Shown piece by piece: positions 8,922-16,350 of a DNA stretch of 64,000 nucleotides; the stretch's first letter is position 1, and each line of letters starts with the position of its first letter. The notes under the pieces were generated by a model. The model had not been told where the DNA came from and made no database searches. It saw only the letters and a list, made by a program, of their open reading frames with translations. Source of the stretch: Candidatus Latescibacterota bacterium (GTDB lineage Bacteria > Latescibacterota > UBA2968); the NCBI GenBank assembly GCA_022821275.1, contig JAJEDY010000087.1:1-64000 (forward strand). The letters run 5' to 3'. Both the position numbers and the translations under genes were made by a program.

Positions 8922-11134
8922 ACAAACAGGGAACCATAGACCGCTCCATCGGTCTGGCAGGCGCGACAGGCGTGGGTATTGGTGCCATTGTCGGAGGCGG
9001 CATACTCGCACTTGCAGGCGTGGCCTATGCGACCACTGGACCGGCGACACTGCTCGTCTTCGCAGCCAATGGTGTAATCGCAGTACTGACCGCATTGAGC
9101 TTTGCCGAGATGTCAACCGCATTTCCCCAGTCCGGTGGCACCTATACATTTGCCAAAAACGTATTATCCGTACGCGCGGCTTTCGCTTTTGGATGGGTGG
9201 GCTGGTTTGCATCCATCGTCGCCGGCGTACTCTACGCCCTGGGATTTGCATCCTATGCTGCAATAGCACTGCAAGAATGTGCGCGTCTTCTCTTTGGCGT
9301 TGCACCAGAATGGCTCGTTGGACATGCAATGGTCGCAACACTGGCCATCTGCGCGACAGCCTATTATACCTTCGGCCTCATTCGCACGAGCGGAGGCGGG
9401 GACAACTGGATCAATTTTGCAAAAATGATCGTCTTTGCCGTGCTTATCGGCGGCGGTCTATGGGCACTCACGGGCCGTAGCTTGGGGGCCATACACGCCA
9501 GCTTGACACCATTTCTTACCCATGGTACAGCCGGATTTTTTAAAGCCATGGGATATACCTTTATCGCCCTCCAGGGTTTTGACCTCATCGCCGCCGTTGC
9601 AGGCGAAGTACGCACCCCCGAACGCACATTGCCGCGGGCCATGCTATTATCTCTGGCAGCGGCTCTGGGCGTCTATTTGCCCCTGCTCTTTGTCATCGCG
9701 ACTGTAGGTGTGCCACCCGGACATACGATAGGTACCCTGAGCGCCAAACATCCCGAAGTGGTAGTGGCTCTCGCGGCGCGACATTTCTTAGGTGAAACGG
9801 GTTTCTGGCTCGTACTGGTCGCCGCCATCTTGTCCATGCTATCGGCACTACAGGCCAATTTGCTGGCGGCCTCCCGCGTGGCCCTCACCATGGCGCAAGA
9901 TCGCACCCTTCCCGCACCCATCGGCGAAGTACACATCCGCCATAAAACGCCCATAACCGCAATCTGTGTCAGTGCCCTGACAATGGCAATCCTGCTGATG
10001 GTCGTACCAAATGTAGCGGCTGCTGGCGCTGCGGCGAGTTTGATTTTTCTCATCTCCTTTGCCATGACGCACTGGACCAGCATTCTGGCCCGAACGCGAC
10101 GGCGAACACCTGCACCATTCCACACGCCACTATTTCCGCTCATACCCGTCACAGGTGGTCTGTGTTGCGCTGGATTGGCACTCTTTCAGGCCCTGTCCGT
10201 GCCGACCGCCGGTTTGATCTCGGCAGTGTGGCTGGGACTGGGCGGATTGTTGTACTGGGCATTATTGGCGCGGCGCGCGCGCGTTGTAGATGCCTCTGCC
10301 GAAGCACTCGATCCACAACTGCTCCAAATGCGCGGGCGCAGCCCACTGGTCCTCGTACCCGTGACCAATCCTCAAAATGCTTCTGCCATGGTCGCAGTAG
10401 CCCACGCACTCGCACCGCCGGGCGTGGGACGCGTATTGGTATTATCCGTAGTAGCTACCCCAGAAGAGGGATGGCGCGAGGAAGAACCACCTCATACCTT
10501 GCGCGACACACAGACAGTAATCAGAGAAGCCGTAACAGCCTCGTTTGCCGCTGGAATGGCACCCGAAGCACTGATGACCATCGCACCACAACCCTGGCCC
10601 GAGATTGTGCGGGTTTCTCGCGCGCACCGCTGCGAGAGTTTGTTATTGGGTTTGAGCGACGTCAACAGTGCCCATCTGGAAGAACTCATCAGTTCTGTGG
10701 CCTGTGATGTCGTGGTGTTACACGCGCCACCGGGCTGGCACTTAAAGAACGTACATCGCGTACTGGTGCCCACGCGAAGTCTCGGTGCCCACGACAAATT
10801 TCGCGCCCGCTTGCTGGGCAGTCTGTGCCGCACGGGCAAACGCGAAGTCACATTTTTGCAGGTATTGCCCGAACACATGAGCGATTTTCAGTGTGACCGC
10901 GCACAGCGCAGACTGACGCAATTTGCAAATGAAGAAGTACCCACCAGAGCCGATGCCCTGGTCGTGCGCCACAACAAACCCCTCGAAGCAATTACGGATA
11001 TGGCAAATAATCACGACCTGACGATTTTGGGATTGGAGCGCATTGACAAAAACCGCAGACAATTTGGACAACTCGCACCGGTTCTCGCACAAAATATCAC
11101 CTGCGCCACCATCATGATCAGCAGGCGAGGATAA
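8918..11134 (+). CDS. APC-family amino-acid permease fused to universal stress protein domains
   Basis: A 738-residue fusion. Residues 1 to about 430 form a 12-helix APC permease; GATGVGIGAIVGGGILALAG is the characteristic first helix and FAEMSTAFPQSGGTY follows. The C-terminal half is soluble and looks like tandem USP domains, with LVLVPVTNPQNASAMVAVA opening the first and HRVLVPTRSLGAHDKFRARL the second, ending in NHDLTILGLERID. Permease-USP fusions are known, and the USP part may bind nucleotide and regulate transport. The start at 8918 uses the ATGA overlap; a longer frame upstream lies within the PhyH gene. Substrate unknown. Confidence 0.88.
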   Translation: MNKQGTIDRSIGLAGATGVGIGAIVGGGILALAGVAYATTGPATLLVFAANGVIAVLTALSFAEMSTAFPQSGGTYTFAKNVLSVRAAFAFGWVGWFASIVAGVLYALGFASYAAIALQECARLLFGVAPEWLVGHAMVATLAICATAYYTFGLIRTSGGGDNWINFAKMIVFAVLIGGGLWALTGRSLGAIHASLTPFLTHGTAGFFKAMGYTFIALQGFDLIAAVAGEVRTPERTLPRAMLLSLAAALGVYLPLLFVIATVGVPPGHTIGTLSAKHPEVVVALAARHFLGETGFWLVLVAAILSMLSALQANLLAASRVALTMAQDRTLPAPIGEVHIRHKTPITAICVSALTMAILLMVVPNVAAAGAAASLIFLISFAMTHWTSILARTRRRTPAPFHTPLFPLIPVTGGLCCAGLALFQALSVPTAGLISAVWLGLGGLLYWALLARRARVVDASAEALDPQLLQMRGRSPLVLVPVTNPQNASAMVAVAHALAPPGVGRVLVLSVVATPEEGWREEEPPHTLRDTQTVIREAVTASFAAGMAPEALMTIAPQPWPEIVRVSRAHRCESLLLGLSDVNSAHLEELISSVACDVVVLHAPPGWHLKNVHRVLVPTRSLGAHDKFRARLLGSLCRTGKREVTFLQVLPEHMSDFQCDRAQRRLTQFANEEVPTRADALVVRHNKPLEAITDMANNHDLTILGLERIDKNRRQFGQLAPVLAQNITCATIMISRRG

Positions 11135-11145
11135 AGGAAAATACC

Positions 11146-11976
11146 ATGGACGCGAAAAAATGGTTGCAACACTGCGCGACAGAAGCGCAACTCAAGCAAT
11201 TTAATGACGAGGGATTTTTGATTGTCGAAGACGCTCTATCCCCCGACTTGCTCGCGCGATTGAATGACGCCGTCAATCGGGTAGAAGCAAAGGAGCGCGA
11301 GGCAAAGGGACTGAAGTCAGATGCATTGTTGAGCAAATTTCGAACCGTTGTGGAAGACGATGCCTTTCTGGAATTGCTCGATAATCCCAAAACATTCCCC
11401 TTATTATGGGATATTTTGGGATGGAATATCCAGCTCTACATTTCCCATCTAATCGTATATCCACCCGAGAAAAATAAAGACGAGATACGCCAGGGCGGCT
11501 GGCATCAAGACGGGGGGCGACCCGTACCCGAGATGGAGCGCCCTCACCCGCGCTTATCCCTGAAAATCAGCTACTGGTTAAGCGATGTTGACACCCCAGA
11601 ACACGGCGCAATGCAAATTGTGCCGCGCAGCCATAAACGCGACACAAAACCCGAAGAATGCGATGTAATGCCCGTATGTGTCAAAGCGGGAACAGCCGTC
11701 CTCTTTGACCGCAGAATGTGGCACCGGCGGGGGATTAACACATCCGACGTCACGCGCCGCGTGCTATTCTTTGGCTACAGTTATCGCTGGCTGCGGGGGC
11801 TGGATTACAACCTCATGCCCGAAAACATACTCAGCAAATGCGACCCCATCCGCCGCCAGCTACTCGGCGATGGCATAGACGTCAAAGGATGGTGGCAACC
11901 CACAGAAGCCGACGTTCCCCTCAAAAGCTGGCTGCGCGAACACAAAGGCGAAGAATATATCGAAGCATTGGGATAG
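11146..11976 (+). CDS. Phytanoyl-CoA dioxygenase (PhyH) family protein
   Basis: A 276-residue Fe(II)/2-oxoglutarate oxygenase, a distant paralogue of the gene at 8070. Metal ligands are His120 and Asp122 (WHQDGG) and His193 (MWHRRG), with Arg204 in DVTRR as the likely 2-oxoglutarate anchor. MQIVPRSHKRD is the motif matching FVPGSHKG in the first paralogue. It starts 11 bases after the permease with AAAGGAAA upstream and ends before a strong terminator. Substrate unknown. Confidence 0.9.
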   Translation: MDAKKWLQHCATEAQLKQFNDEGFLIVEDALSPDLLARLNDAVNRVEAKEREAKGLKSDALLSKFRTVVEDDAFLELLDNPKTFPLLWDILGWNIQLYISHLIVYPPEKNKDEIRQGGWHQDGGRPVPEMERPHPRLSLKISYWLSDVDTPEHGAMQIVPRSHKRDTKPEECDVMPVCVKAGTAVLFDRRMWHRRGINTSDVTRRVLFFGYSYRWLRGLDYNLMPENILSKCDPIRRQLLGDGIDVKGWWQPTEADVPLKSWLREHKGEEYIEALG

Positions 11977-11992
11977 CGTGACCGAATAACAG

Positions 11993-12030
11993 AAAGAGCC
12001 ATAACAAATAAATGTTATGGCTCTTTTATT
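11993..12030 (+). terminator. Rho-independent terminator
   Basis: A 13-bp stem, AAAGAGCCATAAC (11993-12005) with GTTATGGCTCTTT (12014-12026), has an eight-base loop and a T-rich tail. It ends the PhyH-permease-PhyH unit and lies between convergent genes, so it may also act on the other strand. Confidence 0.85.
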
Positions 12031-12051
12031 TTGAGAGAACTTCCACCGTTA

Positions 12052-12876
12052 TCAAACCCCTGAATTAAAAGACCACAGCTTGAGAATCGTCTTACACAAA
12101 ATCCATTCGAGATCGTCATCGTTAAAGAACATATGGTCGCGTATCAAATCCAGAGACCCTCTGTACCCGCAACTCCTGAACACATGGGGAAAATCCGTAC
12201 CCCACATCAAACGCTCGGGACCGTACACATCGTAAATGCGCTTGATCATATCGTGCGTATCGCGGTGCGGATAGGGCATATTGGATCGCTGACCCACATT
12301 GGAAATTTTCACATACACATTGGGATATTGTCCCCAATTGAGCAAATTGGTCAGCAAGGGTTTGGGATCGGGTTCATCTACGGGAATACCGGCAATGTGA
12401 TCAACCACGACATTGACCTCGGGAAACCGGGCAATAATGGATTCGATGGGCTGATGATCCTCAGCCCCGCCAAACAGATTGAAACACAGGCCCAGATCCC
12501 GGGCACGCGCCCACAGCGGATCCTTGTCTCTATCAGCCAGACCCGCGGGATCTCCATAACGCGACAGATGAATGCGCATCCCGCCAAAACCCTCTTCCCT
12601 ATGCAAACGCTCCAACTCATCTGCGGCATCGGGTGATGTGGGATCCACAAGCGCCTGCGCCGCGAGCTTATCTGGATACCGCTTGAGACAGTCTGCCACA
12701 TAGCGATTATCAAAAAGATAGTGAATCGGCTGAACAATAACCGCTTTATCCACCCCTGCGTCCGCCATCGTCTCAAACAAAAGCTCGACCGAACCCGCCT
12801 CATGGGGTCGGCTGGGACCATAGGGATAGGCTTCCTCGTCATCGCTCCACACGTGGAGATGGGGATCAATAATCAT
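12052..12876 (-). CDS. Amidohydrolase 2 family metal-dependent hydrolase
   Basis: A 274-residue TIM-barrel hydrolase starting MIIDPHLHVW, where His6 and His8 are the HxH metal pair. VVDHIAGIP carries a further His, and MWGTDFPHV near the end holds the catalytic Asp. Relatives hydrolyse lactones or decarboxylate aromatic acids (the 2-pyrone-4,6-dicarboxylate lactonase-like group). ATG 12876 has AGGAGG seven bases upstream, overlapping the aldo/keto reductase stop. Cotranscription with the reductase suggests a shared catabolic route. Confidence 0.88.
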   Translation of the reverse strand: MIIDPHLHVWSDDEEAYPYGPSRPHEAGSVELLFETMADAGVDKAVIVQPIHYLFDNRYVADCLKRYPDKLAAQALVDPTSPDAADELERLHREEGFGGMRIHLSRYGDPAGLADRDKDPLWARARDLGLCFNLFGGAEDHQPIESIIARFPEVNVVVDHIAGIPVDEPDPKPLLTNLLNWGQYPNVYVKISNVGQRSNMPYPHRDTHDMIKRIYDVYGPERLMWGTDFPHVFRSCGYRGSLDLIRDHMFFNDDDLEWILCKTILKLWSFNSGV

Positions 12877-12886
12877 AATAAACCTC

Positions 12887-13798
12887 CTAAAAGCCGTTCG
12901 GCGTATCTTGCAAAATTTTTTCAATCCGTTCCAATTCATCATCCGAAAACGCGACATCTGCCGCGCCGACGTGTTCCTGGACCTGATCGGAATTTTTTGC
13001 ACCAACGAGTACACATGTGACTTCCTCGCGGCGAAGAAGCCAGGCAATAGCGAGTTGGACCATCGTAATATTTTTATCGGCAGCAACGGATTTTAACTGA
13101 TCTGCCACTGCGAGATAACGGGCAAATAAATCGCCTTGAAAACGGGGTGAATTCGCGCGCTCGTCGTCTTCGGAAAAGACGTGACCGGGCGCGTACTTGC
13201 CCGTGAGCAAACCTTTCCCCAGGGGACTATGGGCGAGAATACCAATACCCGTTTGTCTGCAAAAATCCAGATCCTCGGCTTCAATATTGCGGTCAAACAT
13301 ATTGTAACGCGGTTGATTCGAATGAAATGGAGCAATATCGTACGCCTGTTGCATCTGTGCCGCATTGAAATTGGAAACCCCGATAAAGCGCGTTTTGCCC
13401 TGTTCTTGCAGCCGGGCCATGGTTTCCATACTCTCTTCAATGGGATATTGCGGATTCCAACTGTGGATTTGATACAAATCTACGTAATCGACGTCGAGAT
13501 TTCGCAGACTATTTTCAATGGCGCTTTCAATATCCCCGCGAGAATACTGACGACTGACTTTTGTGGCGAGAAAGCACCGCTCGCGATAGCCATCTTTGAG
13601 TGCCCTGCCCAACGTGGCTTCGCTGGTGCGATATGCCTGTGCAGTGTCGAGCAGAGTAATACCGCTGTCAATAGCAGTACGCACAGTATCAATACAATCC
13701 CTATCATCCATATTGCCCATACCGCCGCCAATGGGCCAGGCACCCAGGCCAAGAACCGGGATGTCGGCACCGTCTTTACCTAATTGTCGATAGTTCAT
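12887..13798 (-). CDS. Aldo/keto reductase
   Basis: A 303-residue NAD(P)H-dependent reductase. The catalytic tetrad is visible: Asp51 and Tyr56 in DTAQAYRTSE, Lys80 in FLATK and His112 in YQIHSW. IGVSNFNAAQM and GILAHSPLGKGLLTGKY follow as in the AKR5/AKR13-like groups. The start at 13798 (MNYRQLG) has AAAAGGAG upstream and matches the family N terminus; a frame 20 codons longer is not supported. It precedes the amidohydrolase on the same transcript and diverges from RNase D. Confidence 0.9.
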   Translation of the reverse strand: MNYRQLGKDGADIPVLGLGAWPIGGGMGNMDDRDCIDTVRTAIDSGITLLDTAQAYRTSEATLGRALKDGYRERCFLATKVSRQYSRGDIESAIENSLRNLDVDYVDLYQIHSWNPQYPIEESMETMARLQEQGKTRFIGVSNFNAAQMQQAYDIAPFHSNQPRYNMFDRNIEAEDLDFCRQTGIGILAHSPLGKGLLTGKYAPGHVFSEDDERANSPRFQGDLFARYLAVADQLKSVAADKNITMVQLAIAWLLRREEVTCVLVGAKNSDQVQEHVGAADVAFSDDELERIEKILQDTPNGF

Positions 13799-13879
13799 AC
13801 AGACTCCTTTTTCTCTGCTTGATATTAAGCGCCTGATGTGATACCTTGATCTCAACATGTTAATCAGAATGGATTTTAA

Positions 13880-15046
13880 ATGCCACTAATCAACACACCC
13901 GACGCGCTCGAAACCCTTGTCAACCGCGCCCTGGACGCGCCCTGCGTGGGCATTGACACGGAATTTGTCTGGGAGCAAACCTATTATCCGCGCCTGGGCA
14001 TTGTACAGGTGGGGCTTGCAGAAAATGATAGCCACCTGATAGATGCCGTCACATTATCGGATCTATCGCCTCTGGGCACCTTATTATCAGACCCCCACAC
14101 CGTTAAAATTTTACACGATGCCCAGCAAGACCTCTGGATATTGAGACGCATAACAGATGCTATCCCCCGCAATATATTTGACACGCGTTGTGCAGCGGGC
14201 TTCATAGGTTTGAGTTCAAATCTATCGCTGGGCAATTTATTGCGCCAGTGTCTCAATATACAATTGCCCAAAACAGAAACGCGCACAAACTGGTTGCGGC
14301 GACCATTATCGGACAAACAACTCGCCTATGCCATAGATGACGTGCGACATTTGCCCGCCCTGCGCGAACATCTCCTGACCGACATTCATCGACGAAACCG
14401 AGAAAACTGGTTGGCAGAAGAGATGCGTCAGTACGATATTGCCAAATTGTACGACGACCGCGCCCCCGAAGAACAATATACGCGCGTAAAAGGCACGGGA
14501 CGGCTTTCGAGACGCGATATGGCCATCGTGCGCGAACTGGCCACCTGGCGCGAACAAAAGGCGCGACAGGTAGATCGACCCAGAAACCGCGTGATAAGCG
14601 ATGACGCCATCGTGCAAATTGCCCGGCGCAAATCGCGATCAATCCGATCGCTGAAACAATTGCGGGGTATCCCAAGATCAACTGTAAATCAGTACGCCAA
14701 CAGCCTCCTCAACGCTGTGCAGCGCGGATTGGCAATCGACGAAAAAAATTGCCCGCCCATATCCCCACCTGTGCGCCCCAATCCCTTTGAAGATGCGCGT
14801 CTCGATCTCGCCATGGCATTTCTGCGCGGACAATGTCTATCAGAAGGCATCGACATCGCAATGGTAGCATCTCGAACAGAAGTTAAAGCATACATCTCTT
14901 CAAAAAAAAATGCAACGGATAATCCATTGCACACGGGTTGGCGACACGAATTTTTAGGCGCAGACCTCACCGCCCTCTTAAATGGCAAACACGCCATCGG
15001 CATCAACCCCAACACGCGCTTGCCCAGATTGCTGCGGCATGCGTAA
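13880..15046 (+). CDS. rnd: Ribonuclease D
   Basis: A 388-residue 3'-5' exoribonuclease for tRNA 3' maturation. The DEDDy active site is present: Asp26 and Glu28 in GIDTEFVWE, a second Asp in LHDAQQDLWIL, and YAIDDVRHL with the Tyr and final Asp. An HRDC domain follows (RRDMAIVRELATWREQKARQ to SIRSLKQLRGI), with a further C-terminal helical region as in E. coli RNase D. Length is typical. No strong Shine-Dalgarno is seen before ATG 13880. Confidence 0.93.
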   Translation: MPLINTPDALETLVNRALDAPCVGIDTEFVWEQTYYPRLGIVQVGLAENDSHLIDAVTLSDLSPLGTLLSDPHTVKILHDAQQDLWILRRITDAIPRNIFDTRCAAGFIGLSSNLSLGNLLRQCLNIQLPKTETRTNWLRRPLSDKQLAYAIDDVRHLPALREHLLTDIHRRNRENWLAEEMRQYDIAKLYDDRAPEEQYTRVKGTGRLSRRDMAIVRELATWREQKARQVDRPRNRVISDDAIVQIARRKSRSIRSLKQLRGIPRSTVNQYANSLLNAVQRGLAIDEKNCPPISPPVRPNPFEDARLDLAMAFLRGQCLSEGIDIAMVASRTEVKAYISSKKNATDNPLHTGWRHEFLGADLTALLNGKHAIGINPNTRLPRLLRHA

Positions 15047-15085
15047 ACGACCACTCAGGTAGTGCACCCATTACGAGCGGTTTAT

Positions 15086-15442
15086 TTATTCTCGATCTGT
15101 AACAGCATCTGTTCCAAAAGCGTTACGAAGGGCACCGAGCCCTGGGCCGAATGCATTTTCGTGGTCGAGAACCGCTACCTTGCGAGATGCCATTTCCTCT
15201 AAAAGAATAGCCACAGGTAGATGGGCGAGTTTTGCGGCAGTCCGCAGGTCAATATGATTTTCCTGATAAGCACGGACAGCTTCTGAAATTCTGAATTGTT
15301 TCATACCATCCAATACCCACTGTCGCATAAGTGCGGCTTCAGAATAAGCGGTTTCTCCAACCAGTTCAGACAATTGCTCGGCTTCCTCTGACGTTAGACG
15401 AACGGATTTCGTTATCCGTTTAGGAGAAGATATAGTATCCAT
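15086..15442 (-). CDS. UPF0175-like ribbon-helix-helix antitoxin candidate
   Basis: A 118-residue protein with an N-terminal RHH-like segment (KSVRLTSEEAEQLSELVG, then SEAALMRQWVLDGM) and a UPF0175-like helical part, ENHIDLRTAAKLAHLPVAILLEEMASRKV. UPF0175 proteins are antitoxin-like DNA-binding partners of PIN-type toxins, and a PIN-like gene lies just eight bases upstream. Both probably come from one transcript starting at 15960. The pair interrupts an IMPACT gene. Confidence 0.78.
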   Translation of the reverse strand: MDTISSPKRITKSVRLTSEEAEQLSELVGETAYSEAALMRQWVLDGMKQFRISEAVRAYQENHIDLRTAAKLAHLPVAILLEEMASRKVAVLDHENAFGPGLGALRNAFGTDAVTDRE

Positions 15443-15450
15443 TTTTTTCT

Positions 15451-15960
15451 TTACCTTTCATCGCGATTTTGAGCCGCCAGCAATGCCTGTCGGGCAACTT
15501 GCATGACATAATGTCCAGTATTAGAAGCAATAGCATCCAGTTTACTTGAAGCACTGTTGTAGGACAGAATATGTGCATCATAAAGATAAACCACAAATTC
15601 AGGTACAGTAACTGCTTTGATGTTATGTTGCCGTGCAAATGTGAGTGCGCGTTGCTCGTTTATAAGCAGCCACCAATTCATTTCTTGTGCTAATGCAATC
15701 GCAGACGCCTCACCATCATGGAATTGAGGCAAAGGCCTGGCGGGATTACGAACTGAAAGCAAGCCCTCATCTTCTAAAATAGTGAACATTTCCTGATAGC
15801 CATAAACTCGTTGTGGATAGCGAAGATCAGGGGCAAGTACTTCGGAACGAACCTCTTCGGGAACGAAAAGATTAAAAAAACGGAAAAGGTAAGACAGAAC
15901 ATCAATGCGATGTCCCAAGACCCAGAATGAGGTTTCCATAATTGCTGATTGTTTCTCCAT
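15451..15960 (-). CDS. PIN-like toxin candidate (VapC/DUF3368-like)
   Basis: A 169-residue protein with PIN-type acidic positions: METSFW near the N terminus, Glu35-like residues in VPEEVRSEV, GEASAIALAQE in the middle and INEQRALTFARQ near the end. The order matches DUF3368/VapC-like ribonuclease toxins, though the usual first Asp appears as Glu or is shifted. ATG 15960 was chosen; a strong promoter puts the transcription start at about this base, so the message could be leaderless. It pairs with the UPF0175-like gene eight bases downstream. Confidence 0.7.
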   Translation of the reverse strand: MEKQSAIMETSFWVLGHRIDVLSYLFRFFNLFVPEEVRSEVLAPDLRYPQRVYGYQEMFTILEDEGLLSVRNPARPLPQFHDGEASAIALAQEMNWWLLINEQRALTFARQHNIKAVTVPEFVVYLYDAHILSYNSASSKLDAIASNTGHYVMQVARQALLAAQNRDER

Positions 15961-15966
15961 GAAGCA

Positions 15967-15995
15967 AATGTAAACATATGCATCATATATGTCAA
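15967..15995 (-). promoter_or_regulatory. Promoter and dyad for the PIN/UPF0175 module
   Basis: On the minus strand TTGACA (15995-15990) is 17 bases from TACATT (15972-15967). The spacer holds an inverted repeat, ACATAT and ATATGT around seven bases, a plausible operator for the RHH antitoxin. Transcription should start near 15960, the first base of the toxin ATG. Confidence 0.6.
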
Positions 15996-16011
15996 TGACC
16001 TTCTTGTGGCA

Positions 16012-16226
16012 TCGCTCATTCCCACATTGCCCGTTGTACCTGGCGGCCCCACCAAAAAAGCCCAGCAATTGTGTGAAGCGTCTGCAAATTCAGCGCGAAT
16101 TTGATCGATAAATATCAGAGCGTCTTCTCGTGCCGGTGTATGCGTCAGAGTAGTGATAAATCGACCGCGCTTGATTTCATCTTCCACGCGGCATGTTTCC
16201 GCGGGAATGGGATAACGGTCAGACAT
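16012..16226 (-). pseudogene. Truncated IMPACT/YigZ-family gene (N-terminal fragment)
   Basis: The first 72 codons match the IMPACT (UPF0029, YigZ) family: VEDEIKRGRFITTLTHT, then IRAEFADASHNCWAFLVG and NVGMSD. In intact members GMSD/GFSD is followed by DGEPxGTAG and a long second half; here homology stops at GMSDAT and the sequence runs straight into the promoter of the PIN/UPF0175 module. The rest of the gene is not found between the module and RNase D, so insertion was accompanied by loss of the 3' part or the remainder lies elsewhere. An open frame continues to 15774 but that tail is not family-like. Confidence 0.8.
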
Positions 16227-16243
16227 AGTGACGATTCACACCT

Positions 16244-16326
16244 CCTGGATCGCAGCCCCGTATTACAACCCCTGCTTAGACCATGCAGGGGCAGCGATGA
16301 CGGGCGAGGCATGCCTCGCCCCTACG
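16244..16326. repeat. Dispersed palindromic repeat, family A-like
   Basis: The copy opens with CTGGATCGCAGCCCCGTAT and continues through CCCCTGC...GCAGGGGCAGCGATGACGGG, giving GGATCGC...GCGATGAC-like ends as in 2838-2906. It closes with GGGCGAGGCATGCCTCGCCC, itself a near-perfect palindrome, and CTACGG. It lies between the IMPACT fragment and a DUF6785-type gene. Confidence 0.6.
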
Positions 16327-16350
16327 GTTATTCCTCCTTCACACTTCACA

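Noticed and set aside
15774-16011. Extension of the IMPACT fragment to 150 residues
   Set aside because: The last half is antitoxin/toxin promoter and toxin gene sequence read in another frame.
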